Source of the DNA: Gluconacetobacter entanii
Lineage (GTDB): Bacteria > Pseudomonadota > Alphaproteobacteria > Acetobacterales > Acetobacteraceae
NCBI RefSeq assembly: GCF_003206495.1
Contig: NZ_NKUF01000019.1
Coordinates: 1 to 64,000 of the forward strand
Direction: 5' to 3'
DNA length: 64,000 nucleotides
In this document: positions 17,684 to 27,872 of the stretch, piece by piece
Numbering within the stretch: the first letter of the stretch is position 1
Layout: each line of letters starts with the position of its first letter
Notes under the pieces: model-generated
What the model was told of the DNA's origin: nothing
Seen by the model: the letters and a program-made list of their open reading frames with translations, nothing else
Database searches by the model: none
Position numbers and translations under genes: made by a program

Positions 17684-18016
17684 ATGCAACTCTATTCCCT
17701 CAGCCCCGATTTCACCGCCGCATCCCAGATTACGCCCGACGACCTGCCCACGATCGTCAGCCAGGGGTTCCGCAGCATCATCTGCATGCGCCCCGATGGG
17801 GAGGAATATGGCCAGCCAACGGCCGAAAGCCTGAAGGATGCCGCCGTGGCCGCCGGCCTGCAGTTCGCCTTCCTGCCCGTGGTGCCGGGCCATATCACCG
17901 AACATGAAGTCACACAGATGCGTCAGGCGCTGAAGGAAATGGACGGCCCGATTCTGGGTTACTGCCGTTCGGGCAACCGCGTCGGGCAGTTGTGGACCCT
18001 TGCCCACCAGGGCTGA
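17684..18016 (+). CDS. DUF442 (Blh-type) phosphatase-like protein
   Basis: This 110-residue protein is of the TIGR01244/DUF442 family, the phosphatase-like domain found alone or fused to a metallo-beta-lactamase in Blh proteins. The active-site loop is YCRSGNRVGQLW (Cys about 92, Arg about 97), and FRSIICMRPDGEE is a typical N-terminal block. In BigR systems Blh proteins act in hydrogen sulfide detoxification. Here only the phosphatase-like domain is present. ATG 17684 is chosen because the upstream residues of the longer frame are not conserved. Confidence 0.85.
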   Translation: MQLYSLSPDFTAASQITPDDLPTIVSQGFRSIICMRPDGEEYGQPTAESLKDAAVAAGLQFAFLPVVPGHITEHEVTQMRQALKEMDGPILGYCRSGNRVGQLWTLAHQG

Positions 18017-18070
18017 CCCCGCACCCCTCGCGACAGTTTTCAGAGTTCTTCACGTTTCAGGGATTGTACC

Positions 18071-19294
18071 ATGCCCACGGTTGTCCTGGCCCACTGTCTG
18101 GATTTCGTGACATGGCGCAACGCCACGCGCACCCTGATCCTGCACGACATCGCGGCGGAGGAGATCACCTGGCGCGTCCGTGACCCCGCGGATGCGGCCA
18201 CGCAGACCGGCATCCTCTCCCCGCTGCCTCCCGACACGCCGACACGATCCGCCTTTGGCGTTCCCCGCGCGGTGATGCGCCTGATCGAGGACGTGATGCA
18301 GACCGGGGCGCCCGACCGGTTCGCCCTCGCCTACCGACTGGTCCAGAGGCAGGTCACAGGCATCGCGCACCCCTCCGGCGATGATGACGCCGACTTCACG
18401 CGCGCGCGCCACCTTGCGCAGGAAGTGTGCGGGCAGACACGTGCGTTCCGGGCGCATATCGCCACATCGCACACACCTGCCGATGCCCTTTCGTGGGATG
18501 ACCCTTCCGGCTTTGTTGCGCAATGCAACGCGCGCTTTGTCACCCTGCAGCTTTCGTTTCATCCGTGGCGGCTTGAAATGCCGGGCGGCACGATGCAGTG
18601 GGACGGCACGTCGCTGCAGCCCGGAGAGCCCCTGCACGACGCCGATCCCGCCTCCTTTCCCACCCCGGCCCTGCCGCTGGTGGAGGGAATGGACATCGAC
18701 CGCATCACCGCCCTGCCGGCCGTTGCGGAAACCGCCCGCTCCTGCCTGGTCTGCGCCATGGCGCACCATGCGACCCAGACCGTCTTTGGTGAGGGCGAGG
18801 CGACCGCTCCCCTGATGTTCGTTGGTGAACAGCCCGGCGATCAGGAGGACCGGATCGGCCGCCCCTTCGTCGGTCCGGCGGGACAGTTGTTCGACCGCGC
18901 CCTGCAGGAGGCCGGCATCGCGCGCGATCATGTTTATGTGACCAACACGGTCAAGCATTTCAAATTCTTCAACCGCAATGGCCGACGCATCCACCAGAAA
19001 GCCGGAGTGGAGGAAATCCGCGCCTGCGCCCCGTGGCTGCATGCGGAACGCCGGCTGATCCGCCCCCGGCTGCTGGTGATGCTCGGCGCGACTGCGGCCA
19101 GCGCAATCCTGCAACGTCCTGTCGTTATAGGACGCGAAAGATCCCATCCGATCACACTCGACGACGGGACGTGCGGACTGGTGACGGTCCACCCTTCCTT
19201 CCTGCTGCGCCAGCCCACCGAGGAGGCGAGAACACGCGAATACCAGCGTTTTGTCGAGGATCTGCACCTTGCGGGCCGCCTGATTGCTGCATGA
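18071..19294 (+). CDS. udgX: UdgX-family uracil-DNA binding protein with N-terminal extension
   Basis: The C-terminal ~200 of 407 residues form a family 4/5-like uracil-DNA glycosylase fold: CLVCAMAHHAT (Fe-S ligands), FVGEQPGDQEDRIGRPFVGPAG, then NRNGRRIHQKAG and VTVHPSFLLR. The RRIH motif contains the His that in UdgX bonds covalently to uracil-DNA. The N-terminal ~210 residues resemble the DUF4130/TIGR03915 DNA-metabolism domain often fused to or encoded beside UdgX; this is less certain. The radical-SAM protein that usually accompanies this pair is not in the window. ATG 18071 follows AGGGATTGTACC. The gene is 54 bp after the DUF442 gene. Confidence 0.88.
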   Translation: MPTVVLAHCLDFVTWRNATRTLILHDIAAEEITWRVRDPADAATQTGILSPLPPDTPTRSAFGVPRAVMRLIEDVMQTGAPDRFALAYRLVQRQVTGIAHPSGDDDADFTRARHLAQEVCGQTRAFRAHIATSHTPADALSWDDPSGFVAQCNARFVTLQLSFHPWRLEMPGGTMQWDGTSLQPGEPLHDADPASFPTPALPLVEGMDIDRITALPAVAETARSCLVCAMAHHATQTVFGEGEATAPLMFVGEQPGDQEDRIGRPFVGPAGQLFDRALQEAGIARDHVYVTNTVKHFKFFNRNGRRIHQKAGVEEIRACAPWLHAERRLIRPRLLVMLGATAASAILQRPVVIGRERSHPITLDDGTCGLVTVHPSFLLRQPTEEARTREYQRFVEDLHLAGRLIAA

Positions 19295-19472
19295 TACGTA
19301 TTCCATTCATCCACGAATGGAACAAATGACGCGCGGAAATCCTTTCCATGGCAGGCACTTCATCCCCTGCCACGAGGAAAGCCAATGACTGATATGCGCT
19401 CCCGACACCGTTACCTGTCGCATTCTTGGTTTATCAAGGGACCGCCCCCAGTACCGCCGGAAGCCACATATT

Positions 19473-21671
19473 GTGCCTGCTGACCTGAAGATCGTTCCCT
19501 CTTTCATCGCGCGTGTCTTTCGTGGACGAGATTTCTCGATTCTCTCGCCCCCCGGCTACAACCGCATGAGTCGCCTCAAGTGGCTCTATGCCCCGACACC
19601 AGAAGCCCTGGCCTTTGCGCTGCGCACGACATTCGCAGCCCTCATGGCGCTGACCATCGCGATGTGGATGGAACTCGACAGTCCCCCGTGGGCGGCCATG
19701 ACGGTCTGGATCGTCGCACAGGGATCGCGTGGGGAAAGCCTGTCGAAGGCGCGATGGCGCCTGGTGGGCACGGCACTTGGCGCAACCAGCGCGGTGGTGA
19801 TCGTCTGTTCGTTTCCACAGGCACCGTGGCTGTTCTTTCCGGCGCTGAGCATCTGGATCGGCATCTGCTGCGGCTGTGCGACGCTGGTGCGCAACTTCCG
19901 TTCCTATGCGCTGGTGCTGTCGGGCTATACGTGTGCGATCATCGCGCTTGCCGCCAGTCAGGATCCCGACAACATCTTCATGATCACCATGTCGCGCACG
20001 ACCTATATCGTGCTCGGCATCTCGTGCGAGACGCTGGTCGCGGTGCTGTTCGCGCACAACCTCGCCACCGCCGCGAAGAAGAACATGCGGCAGAAGATCC
20101 AGACCGCGCTGAGCACCTCCACTGAAGCGGTGGCGAACCTGCTCGCGGGGGATGAGCAGGCATTCGTGCGTTCCCGCGCGCTGTTCGGCACGATCCTGTC
20201 GATCAATGACCAGATCGAATTCAGTGAAGTGGAGATGGGCCCCCACGGGCATGAGGGCGACCATGCCCGCGCGGCCCTTGCGGCGGTATCCGTCCTGCTG
20301 TCACGCGGGCTGGGGATGATGGCGCGCATCAAGGCGCTGGGCACGGTCAATCCCGTCTTTACCGAAACCAGCCTGCTGACGCGTACCTTCCTGCTCGGCC
20401 TGCCGGCGCGGCTGGAATCCGACACGCAGATCCCGCAGGTCATGTCGGACCTGCAGGACCTGCGCAGCGTCTGCCGCCAGCGCATCATCGACGCCCTGAC
20501 CGAAGAACTGGCCGCGACGGAACCGCACGATACGGACACGATCGAACGGCTGCTCAACTGCCGCATCCTGCACAACGCGCTTGATGAACTCCTGGGCGAA
20601 CTGGAACAGGCGGTCGCGGAATTCGACGCCAGCCAGCACGAGATCCGGGGCGATCATTTCCATTTCCGCCTGCAGGCCCACCGCGATTTCAAGGAGGCGC
20701 TATATAACGGTATCCGCGCGGCGGTGGCGATCGGCGCATCGGCGCTGATCTGGGAACTGACGGCGTGGCCGAACGGCATCGGCTTCATCACCATGGTCGC
20801 GGTGACATGCGGCCTGTTCGCCACGCGTGAAAACCCGGTCCTTGGCACGATGAACTTCCTGCGTGGCGCGTGCTGGGCGGTGTTCGTGTCGGCCTTCCTC
20901 GTGCTGCTGTTCGTCCCGCGCCCGGCGGAATTCGAAATGCTGGCTGCCGTCCTCGCCCTGCCGATGATCGCAGGCGGCCTTGCCGCGCGCAATCCGGCAA
21001 CGGCGGGGGCCGCGGCGTCCTATTCCCTGTTCCTGCCCGCCCTTGTCGGTCCGGGCAACCAGACGCGCCTGAATGAAATCGCCTATTTCAACGCAGCCTT
21101 CGCCCTGCTGTGCAGTATCGGCTTCGCGGTGCTGATCTTCCGCGCCGTGCTGCCGTTCGACAGTGACGAGGAACGCTGGCGCATGCGCAACCGCACCCTG
21201 CATGACCTGCGGCACCTGGCGTCGGCCAACCCGCTGCCACAGCCCCGGGCGTGGATCGGGCGCAATACCGACCGCTTTTCCCGCCTGATCCGCCATGCCG
21301 GGCCGACCCCCTCCCCCACGATCGAGGCCTACCTGCAGGGCACGCTGTCGGCCATGACGATCGGGCTGAACATCATCCGCCTGCGCGTCGTGCTTGAACG
21401 CAGCAAGTTGCCGGAGTCCGCCAATCGCGCGATCACGCTGTTCCTGCACCGCATGGCGCAGTTCAGTGGCCGTTATGGCCGCACCGCCCGCGTGGCGCGG
21501 AGCGCGACACGGGTGCTGCGTGTCCTCGAAGGGAAGGAAACCAACATTACCGCCCGTGTGGAAATGACGCGCGCCATTGCCTATCTGCTGGTCATTTCCT
21601 ATGAACTTGATGCAAACGCGGCGTTCCTTGACGCTTCGCAACCCTACCGTTCCAGCGAAATGATCAGCTAG
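19473..21671 (+). CDS. FUSC-family (fusaric acid resistance/AaeB-like) transporter
   Basis: This 732-residue inner-membrane protein has the two-repeat architecture of FUSC proteins: six N-terminal helices starting LAFALRTTFAALMALTIAMW, a ~200-residue soluble part, a second hydrophobic block from ~410 (GIRAAVAIGASALIWELTAW) and a C-terminal soluble domain. Relatives export aromatic acids or p-hydroxybenzoate with a membrane-fusion partner, but no such partner is adjacent. The start could be 19473 or ATG 19566 (MSRLKWLYAPTP), which fits the family better. Guanine deaminase follows 38 bp downstream. Confidence 0.88.
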   Translation: MPADLKIVPSFIARVFRGRDFSILSPPGYNRMSRLKWLYAPTPEALAFALRTTFAALMALTIAMWMELDSPPWAAMTVWIVAQGSRGESLSKARWRLVGTALGATSAVVIVCSFPQAPWLFFPALSIWIGICCGCATLVRNFRSYALVLSGYTCAIIALAASQDPDNIFMITMSRTTYIVLGISCETLVAVLFAHNLATAAKKNMRQKIQTALSTSTEAVANLLAGDEQAFVRSRALFGTILSINDQIEFSEVEMGPHGHEGDHARAALAAVSVLLSRGLGMMARIKALGTVNPVFTETSLLTRTFLLGLPARLESDTQIPQVMSDLQDLRSVCRQRIIDALTEELAATEPHDTDTIERLLNCRILHNALDELLGELEQAVAEFDASQHEIRGDHFHFRLQAHRDFKEALYNGIRAAVAIGASALIWELTAWPNGIGFITMVAVTCGLFATRENPVLGTMNFLRGACWAVFVSAFLVLLFVPRPAEFEMLAAVLALPMIAGGLAARNPATAGAAASYSLFLPALVGPGNQTRLNEIAYFNAAFALLCSIGFAVLIFRAVLPFDSDEERWRMRNRTLHDLRHLASANPLPQPRAWIGRNTDRFSRLIRHAGPTPSPTIEAYLQGTLSAMTIGLNIIRLRVVLERSKLPESANRAITLFLHRMAQFSGRYGRTARVARSATRVLRVLEGKETNITARVEMTRAIAYLLVISYELDANAAFLDASQPYRSSEMIS

Positions 21672-21709
21672 GGACCACCATTTCCACCCCTCGCAGCAAT
21701 CGGGGCCAC

Positions 21710-23035
21710 ATGACCGCAGCGCGCATGCACGACACCCTCGCCCTGCGGGGACGGATCGTCACCTTCCGCGACAACCCGTTTGTCACCGACCCGATCGCAG
21801 CCCTCCATCATGAGGAAGACGGACTGCTCATCATCCGCGACGGGCGGATCGAACGGGTGGGCGCGTATGCCGACACCCTGCCCCACCTGCCTGACGGCAC
21901 GCAGGTGGCGCATTATCCCGGCTGCCTGATTTCCGCCGGTTTCGTGGACACCCATGTCCATTACCCGCAACTGCCGATGATCGCCGCCTATGGCGAGCAG
22001 TTGCTGGAATGGCTGGAACGCTACACCTTCCCTACCGAAAGCCGCTTTCGCGACCCGGCCTATGCACATGACATCGCGCGCAGGTTCCTAGCCGAACTGC
22101 TGCGATGCGGCACGACCACGGCGGCCGTTTTCTGCACCGTCCACCCGCAGTCGGTGGAGGCGTTCTTCACCGAATCAGAGCGCCTCAACACGCTGATGAT
22201 CGCGGGCAAGGTGCTGATGGACCGCAACGCGCCGCCCGACCTGCGCGATACGGCACAAGGCGGGTATGACGACTCCCTCGCGCTGATGGAGCGCTGGCAC
22301 GGGCGCGGGCGGCAGATGTATGCCGTCACCCCCCGCTTCGCCCCCACCAGCAGCGAGGAACAGCTTGAACTCGCCGGCGCACTGCTTGCACGCGATGACA
22401 GCGTGTTCATGCAGACCCACCTTGCCGAAAACGTGGACGAGGTCGCGTGGGTGCGCGAACTGTTTCCCGCGCGGCGTTCCTATCTGGATGTCTATGCGCA
22501 TGCGGGGCTGGTGCGTCCGCGCGCCATCCTTGGCCATGCCATCCATGTCGATGAACCCGACCTTGCGACCTGCCATGACAGTGGCTGCACGCTGGCCCAC
22601 TGCCCGACTTCCAACCTGTTCCTTGGCAGCGGCAGCTTCCGCCTGTTCGATGCGATGGACCCGCGCCGCCCTGTGCGCGTCGGGCTGGGAACGGATATCG
22701 GCGCGGGCACCAGCCTGTCGCAGTTGCAGAGCCTGAACGAAGCCTACAAGATCGCGCAGGGCACGGGCCATCGCCTGCATCCCGCGCAGGCCTTCTGGCT
22801 GGCGACGGCGGGCGGTGCGCGGGCGCTGCACCTCGATCACCGGATCGGGACGATCGCACCGGGGATGGAGGCCGACCTGTGCATCCTCGACCCGGCGGCG
22901 ACACCGCTGCAGGCCCTGCGCGCGCAGTCGTGCGATTCGATCAGCGACCTGCTGTTTTCCCTGATGATGCTGGGCGATGACCGCAGCATCCGCGCAACCT
23001 ATGTCGCGGGACGGCTGGTGCATGAACGGGCCTGA
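21710..23035 (+). CDS. guaD: guanine deaminase
   Basis: A 441-residue amidohydrolase converts guanine to xanthine and ammonia. Metal ligands are visible in order: HxH in FVDTHVHYPQ, His in MQTHLAEN, His in GHAIHVDE and Asp in GLGTDIGAGTS. C-terminal GMEADLCILDP is typical of the superfamily. FVDTHVHYPQ and the 441-aa length favour guanine deaminase over other amidohydrolases. It is likely co-transcribed with the FUSC gene and ends at a structured terminator. Confidence 0.92.
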   Translation: MTAARMHDTLALRGRIVTFRDNPFVTDPIAALHHEEDGLLIIRDGRIERVGAYADTLPHLPDGTQVAHYPGCLISAGFVDTHVHYPQLPMIAAYGEQLLEWLERYTFPTESRFRDPAYAHDIARRFLAELLRCGTTTAAVFCTVHPQSVEAFFTESERLNTLMIAGKVLMDRNAPPDLRDTAQGGYDDSLALMERWHGRGRQMYAVTPRFAPTSSEEQLELAGALLARDDSVFMQTHLAENVDEVAWVRELFPARRSYLDVYAHAGLVRPRAILGHAIHVDEPDLATCHDSGCTLAHCPTSNLFLGSGSFRLFDAMDPRRPVRVGLGTDIGAGTSLSQLQSLNEAYKIAQGTGHRLHPAQAFWLATAGGARALHLDHRIGTIAPGMEADLCILDPAATPLQALRAQSCDSISDLLFSLMMLGDDRSIRATYVAGRLVHERA

Positions 23036-23056
23036 TACGGGATATGGGCTGCTTTT

Positions 23057-23120
23057 CACAAAGGAAGCTCCCCTCGAAGCTTTCTGAAAAAAGCCTCGCC
23101 AGAAACTTCTTTGTGTTTTT
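23057..23120 (+). terminator. hairpin terminator after guaD
   Basis: An outer stem CACAAAG(G)AAG / CTT(C)TTTGTG (23057-23067 with 23106-23115) encloses a smaller imperfect hairpin at 23075-23098. It is followed at once by TTTTT. The nested form is reminiscent of dispersed terminator-like repeats, but no second full copy is in this window. Confidence 0.6.
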
Positions 23121-23178
23121 GGGGATTTTTCCAAGGGTGCCCGGTCCTGCATGACCGTGGCCAGCCCCTGATGCGACA

Positions 23179-23269
<91 letters not shown>

Positions 23270-23292
23270 AATGTCAGCGGCGTTGGTGCGGG

Positions 23293-23321
23293 CTTATACG
23301 GTGCGCCCGCACCACGCGCAA
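23293..23321 (-). promoter_or_regulatory. promoter of tRNA-Ser(CGA)
   Basis: On the minus strand, TTGCGC (23316-23321) and TATAAG (23293-23298) are separated by exactly 17 bp and end 24 bp before the tRNA 5' end. Confidence 0.7.
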
Positions 23322-23394
23322 GGGGGCGGCGGATGTTTTTTGCCATCCCCTTCCCCGCCATGGCGGGAATCGCCGCCAAGGGCGGGATTAGCGA

Positions 23395-23423
23395 TTGACG
23401 GGGCGGGAATTGCCCGATAGAAG
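23395..23423 (+). promoter_or_regulatory. promoter of rplU-rpmA
   Basis: TTGACG (23395-23400) and TAGAAG (23418-23423) have a 17-bp spacer and face rplU. They leave a leader of about 130 nt before the rplU start. Confidence 0.6.
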
Positions 23424-23562
23424 CCAGCCCTCAATCCCTGCGCAGAACAGGGGGCGCCGCGCGTGGTTTCGCGGCCAATGTCAAAAAGCGACCGGGCCAT
23501 GCCGCCTGCACCTCCATCCCGATGGTGCCGCGCTGACCCAGAGATCGGAAAGATAGAGAATT

Positions 23563-23877
23563 ATGTTCGCAGTTATCCGCACGGGCGGAAAGCAGTACCG
23601 CGTTTCCAAGGACACCGTCCTGAAGATCGAGAAGCTGGAAGCCGAAGCCGGCGCCACCATCACGTTCGACCAGGTCCTCGCCGTTGGTGGCGAAGGCGAA
23701 GCGAAGATCGGCAGCCCCACCGTTGCCGGTGCGACCGTCACCGCGACCGTGATCGCGCAGGACCGCCTGGCGAAGGTGATCATCTTCAAGAAGCGCCGTC
23801 GGCAGAACAGCCGCCGCAAGAACGGCCACCGTCAGCCCGTGACCGTGGTGCGTATCGCCGCAATCAACGCTGCCTGA
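23563..23877 (+). CDS. rplU: 50S ribosomal protein L21
   Basis: This 104-residue L21 has [20 protein letters not shown] at the N-terminus and the RNA-binding C-terminus [23 protein letters not shown]. It binds 23S rRNA in the large subunit. It is followed after 76 bp by rpmA in the universal rplU-rpmA-obg order. Confidence 0.97.
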   Translation: MFAVIRTGGKQYRVSKDTVLKIEKLEAEAGATITFDQVLAVGGEGEAKIGSPTVAGATVTATVIAQDRLAKVIIFKKRRRQNSRRKNGHRQPVTVVRIAAINAA

Positions 23878-23953
23878 TCCCCGGACCGTCAGGCGGCGCT
23901 AACGCCCGGCGGTTCAGGTCAAGATCAGTCAACAAGTTTCAGGAGTTCAGGCA

Positions 23954-24223
23954 ATGGCACAAAAAAAGGCAGGCGGTTCCTCCCGCAACGGGCGCGATAG
24001 CGCCGGCCGCCGTCTCGGCGTCAAGAAGTTCGGTGGCGAAAGCGTCATCGCAGGCAACATCATCGTCCGCCAGCGCGGCACGAAGATGAAGCCGGGCCAG
24101 AATGTCGGCCTTGGCCGTGACCACACGATCTTCTCGCTCGTCGATGGGCATGTGAAGTTCGAACGTCGCGCCGAAGGCCGCGTGCACGTTTCGGTCGAAG
24201 CCCTGCCCGCAGCAGCGGAATAA
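23954..24223 (+). CDS. rpmA: 50S ribosomal protein L27
   Basis: This 89-residue L27 has a conserved start [20 protein letters not shown] and [11 protein letters not shown]; its N-terminal tail reaches the peptidyl transferase centre. The ribosome-binding site AGGAG lies upstream. It ends before a strong intrinsic terminator that separates it from obgE. Confidence 0.97.
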   Translation: MAQKKAGGSSRNGRDSAGRRLGVKKFGGESVIAGNIIVRQRGTKMKPGQNVGLGRDHTIFSLVDGHVKFERRAEGRVHVSVEALPAAAE

Positions 24224-24258
24224 GAACTGCTCCCACCCGGGAGACAGTTTCGACCAGA

Positions 24259-24289
24259 GGGGACGGTCACGTGGGGCCGTCCCCTTTTT
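24259..24289 (+). terminator. intrinsic terminator after rpmA
   Basis: A perfect 8-bp stem GGGGACGG / CCGTCCCC with a 10-nt loop is followed by five T. Confidence 0.9.
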
Positions 24290-24364
24290 CGTATCGATAC
24301 CACGGCGTGTTTCTGGTATCAGACACGTCCATGGGGCTGCCACCGGCCCAGATCGGACCCGTGA

Positions 24365-25387
<1,023 letters not shown>

Positions 25388-25406
25388 AACGCAGATAGAG
25401 ACGACC

Positions 25407-26561
25407 GTGACAGCCCTCCCCCCCGTGCCCAGCCTGAAGAACGGACAGCGCATCGTCGTCAAGATCGGCAGCGCGCTGGTGGTCGATGCCGAGACCGCCT
25501 CCCCCCGGCAGGCATGGCTGGAAAGCGTCGCGGCCGATATCGCAGCGTTGCGGGCGCAGGGTGCCGAGGTCATTGTCGTGTCATCCGGCGCGATCGCCCT
25601 GGCCCGCCACCAGCTTGGCCTGACGCGCCGGGTGCTGCGCCTTGATGAAAAGCAGGCCGCCGCCTCCGTGGGGCAGATCCGCCTGGCGCAGGCCTGGACC
25701 AACGCCCTGTCGCGCCACGACCTGAACGCGGCGCAACTGCTGCTGACGCCGGACGATACGGAACATCGCCGCCGGTACCTCAATGCGCGCGCCTCGCTCA
25801 ACACGCTGCTGACGCTGGGCTGCGTGCCGATCATCAATGAAAATGACGCCATCGCGACAACGGAAATCCGCTTTGGCGACAATGATCGGCTGGCCGCGCG
25901 TGTGGCGGAAATGACCACGTCGGACCAGCTTGTGCTGCTGTCGGACATCGACGGGCTGTATACCGCCGACCCGCGCACCGATCCCGACGCCCGGCACCTG
26001 CCGGTGGTCGAAAGCCTGACGGACGAGATCGAATCCATGGGGGGCGCGCCGCCGCCGGGCTATTCCTCCGGCGGGATGCGCACCAAGCTGATGGCTGCGC
26101 GGATCGCGACGCAGGCGGGATGCGCCATGGTCATCGCGCAGGGCAAGCCGCTGCATCCGCTGCGCGCATTATGGAATGGCGGGCGCTGCACATGGTTCCT
26201 GCCGTCGCCGGATGCACGTTCGGCGCGCAAGAAATGGATTGGCGGCAGCCTGACGCCGGCAGGCACCCTTGTGATCGACGATGGCGCGGTCCGCGCGCTG
26301 CTGGGCGGGTCCTCCCTGCTGCCTGCCGGGGTGCGCTCGATCTCGGGCACGTTTGACCGGGGCGACCTTGTCAGCGTGACCGACATGCACGGCCAGCGCA
26401 TCGCCCATGGCCTGTCATCCTATGGCGCGGCGGATGCGCTGCGCATCATGGGCCGCCAGTCCGACGAGATCGAGGACATCCTTGGATGGCATGGCGGCGA
26501 TGAACTCATCCATCGCGACGATCTCGTCATGAGCGACCGGGCCTGCATACCCGCCACCTGA
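25407..26561 (+). CDS. proB: glutamate 5-kinase
   Basis: ProB phosphorylates glutamate with ATP as the first, proline-inhibited step of proline synthesis. Its 384 residues comprise an amino-acid kinase domain (RIVVKIGSALVV, VIVVSSGAIALARH, PIINENDAIAT, LLSDIDGLYTADPR, YSSGGMRTKLMAA) and a C-terminal PUA domain. I chose GTG 25407 because the longer ATG frame overlaps obgE and its extra residues are not conserved. It is probably co-transcribed with obgE; the next gene is convergent 21 bp away. Confidence 0.94.
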   Translation: MTALPPVPSLKNGQRIVVKIGSALVVDAETASPRQAWLESVAADIAALRAQGAEVIVVSSGAIALARHQLGLTRRVLRLDEKQAAASVGQIRLAQAWTNALSRHDLNAAQLLLTPDDTEHRRRYLNARASLNTLLTLGCVPIINENDAIATTEIRFGDNDRLAARVAEMTTSDQLVLLSDIDGLYTADPRTDPDARHLPVVESLTDEIESMGGAPPPGYSSGGMRTKLMAARIATQAGCAMVIAQGKPLHPLRALWNGGRCTWFLPSPDARSARKKWIGGSLTPAGTLVIDDGAVRALLGGSSLLPAGVRSISGTFDRGDLVSVTDMHGQRIAHGLSSYGAADALRIMGRQSDEIEDILGWHGGDELIHRDDLVMSDRACIPAT

Positions 26562-26582
26562 CACCCCGCCACAAGGCGAGAT

Positions 26583-27254
26583 TTACGGCCGGGGGGGCCA
26601 GCGCAGGGTCGGTTCCGAACGCTGCCGCCGTTCCGCCCATCGCATCGTGCGGGGAAAGCCCTTGCGCGCCATCGCGGCACGCTCGCCCGTCCTGTCGGCC
26701 TCCGCCGCGGGCGGGACGGGTGTGCGCAGGGGCGCGCGCACCGGACCCGAAGCCGGTGGCGCGGATGGCCGGGGCGCCTGCTGCTGCGGCGGCGGGGGCG
26801 CCGTCGGGGGCGCAGGGGGCGCATCCTCCGGCATGTCATCAGGATGGACGGGCGGCGCCTGCACCGTGACGGGCGGGACCGCGCGGCGTTCATAGGCCGG
26901 GATGTCGCATTCCTGGTCGTCGGGGTCCAGCAGGCGGGCGGCGCGGGCCCGCGACACCTGCCCTTCGCCGGACATGTCCGGGTCGTCGCGGTCCTGCGCG
27001 CGCAGAACTTCGGACAGGGGTTCGCCCGACGTGACCTCCGCCTCCTCGCGCGCCGGGGCGGAGGTGCTGGACATCGCCATGACACGCAGTTCGGCCTGCA
27101 GGTCATCAATCTGCACCGCAAGGGCGTCAAGCCGCCCCTTCACCCCGATCACGGCGAACGGGACCAGCATCCACAGGACGGCGAACAGCAACCCGGCGAT
27201 CAGGACCAGCGCCTGCGCCCACTGGGGCAGCCATTCGGGCCAAGGTAGCGTCAT
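26583..27254 (-). CDS. membrane-anchored proline-rich protein of unknown function
   Basis: This 223-residue protein has one N-terminal membrane helix (~10-37), a short coiled-coil-like segment (VKGRLDALAVQIDDLQAELRVM) and then a long disordered region very rich in Pro, Ala and acidic residues (for example PPAPPTAPPPPQQQAPRPS), ending with a basic tail. I do not recognise a family. It lies between proB (convergent) and gapR on the same strand, 83 bp downstream of gapR. Confidence 0.6.
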   Translation of the reverse strand: MTLPWPEWLPQWAQALVLIAGLLFAVLWMLVPFAVIGVKGRLDALAVQIDDLQAELRVMAMSSTSAPAREEAEVTSGEPLSEVLRAQDRDDPDMSGEGQVSRARAARLLDPDDQECDIPAYERRAVPPVTVQAPPVHPDDMPEDAPPAPPTAPPPPQQQAPRPSAPPASGPVRAPLRTPVPPAAEADRTGERAAMARKGFPRTMRWAERRQRSEPTLRWPPRP

Positions 27255-27337
27255 GGGTATCTCCTGACCTTGTGCATGACAGGAAACATACCCTTACGCC
27301 GGGCAGTCAGCCATATGGCCATCATCCCTGCGGGGCA

Positions 27338-27613
27338 TCACATGCCCAGCGCGCGGCGATAGATGTCGAGCAGGGTTTCCTGTTCCTCCACCTCGGCCGG
27401 TTCCTGCTTGCGCAGGCGGATGATCTGGCGGATCACCTTCGTGTCGAAACCTGCGGACTTCGCCTCGGTATAGATGTCCTTGATATCGCCCGCGAGGGCC
27501 TTGCGCTCTTCCTCAAGCCGTTCAATACGCTCGATGATGCTGCGCAACCGGTCGGCCGCGATACCGCCAACGGCCGCGCTGCTTTCGTCGGTTTCTAAAT
27601 TATCGGCACTCAT
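27338..27613 (-). CDS. gapR: GapR-type nucleoid-associated protein (DUF2312)
   Basis: This 91-residue protein matches DUF2312/GapR: RLRSIIERIERLEEERKALAGDIKDIYTEAK, then GFDTKVIRQIIRLRK. In Caulobacter, GapR forms a tetramer that encircles overtwisted AT-rich DNA and stimulates topoisomerases during replication. ATG 27613 is chosen because the upstream part of the frame is not conserved. It is divergent from zwf. Confidence 0.92.
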   Translation of the reverse strand: MSADNLETDESSAAVGGIAADRLRSIIERIERLEEERKALAGDIKDIYTEAKSAGFDTKVIRQIIRLRKQEPAEVEEQETLLDIYRRALGM

Positions 27614-27742
27614 TGTCAGCTGCCTCCGGATATGGTGATGGGGCCGTCGTACGCGCCACCACGCCTTCCATCGGCGGGGCGACATGCATGACGCTTTTGA
27701 ACGGCTGGCTTATCGCGATGATGGGCGCGGGTCAATGCCAGC

Positions 27743-27771
27743 TTGACATGCTCCGAAAGGGGGTCCTAATC
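27743..27771 (+). promoter_or_regulatory. putative promoter of zwf
   Basis: A perfect -35 TTGACA (27743-27748) and a weak -10 CTAATC (27766-27771) have a 17-bp spacer, about 100 bp upstream of the zwf ATG. Confidence 0.5.
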
Positions 27772-27872
27772 GGTCCCTGACCGTTGGTACCGGCGTGTCC
27801 GCGTTCCCGATATGCTGTGCATGGCGGAAATACGGGGCTGGAAACAGAACATCAGGCAGGAGGCCGATTTTC

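Noticed and set aside
18050-19306. 418-codon minus-strand frame opposite udgX
   Set aside because: It is an antisense shadow of a GC-rich gene; its sequence is Arg/Gly-rich with no family resemblance, while the plus strand encodes clear UdgX motifs.
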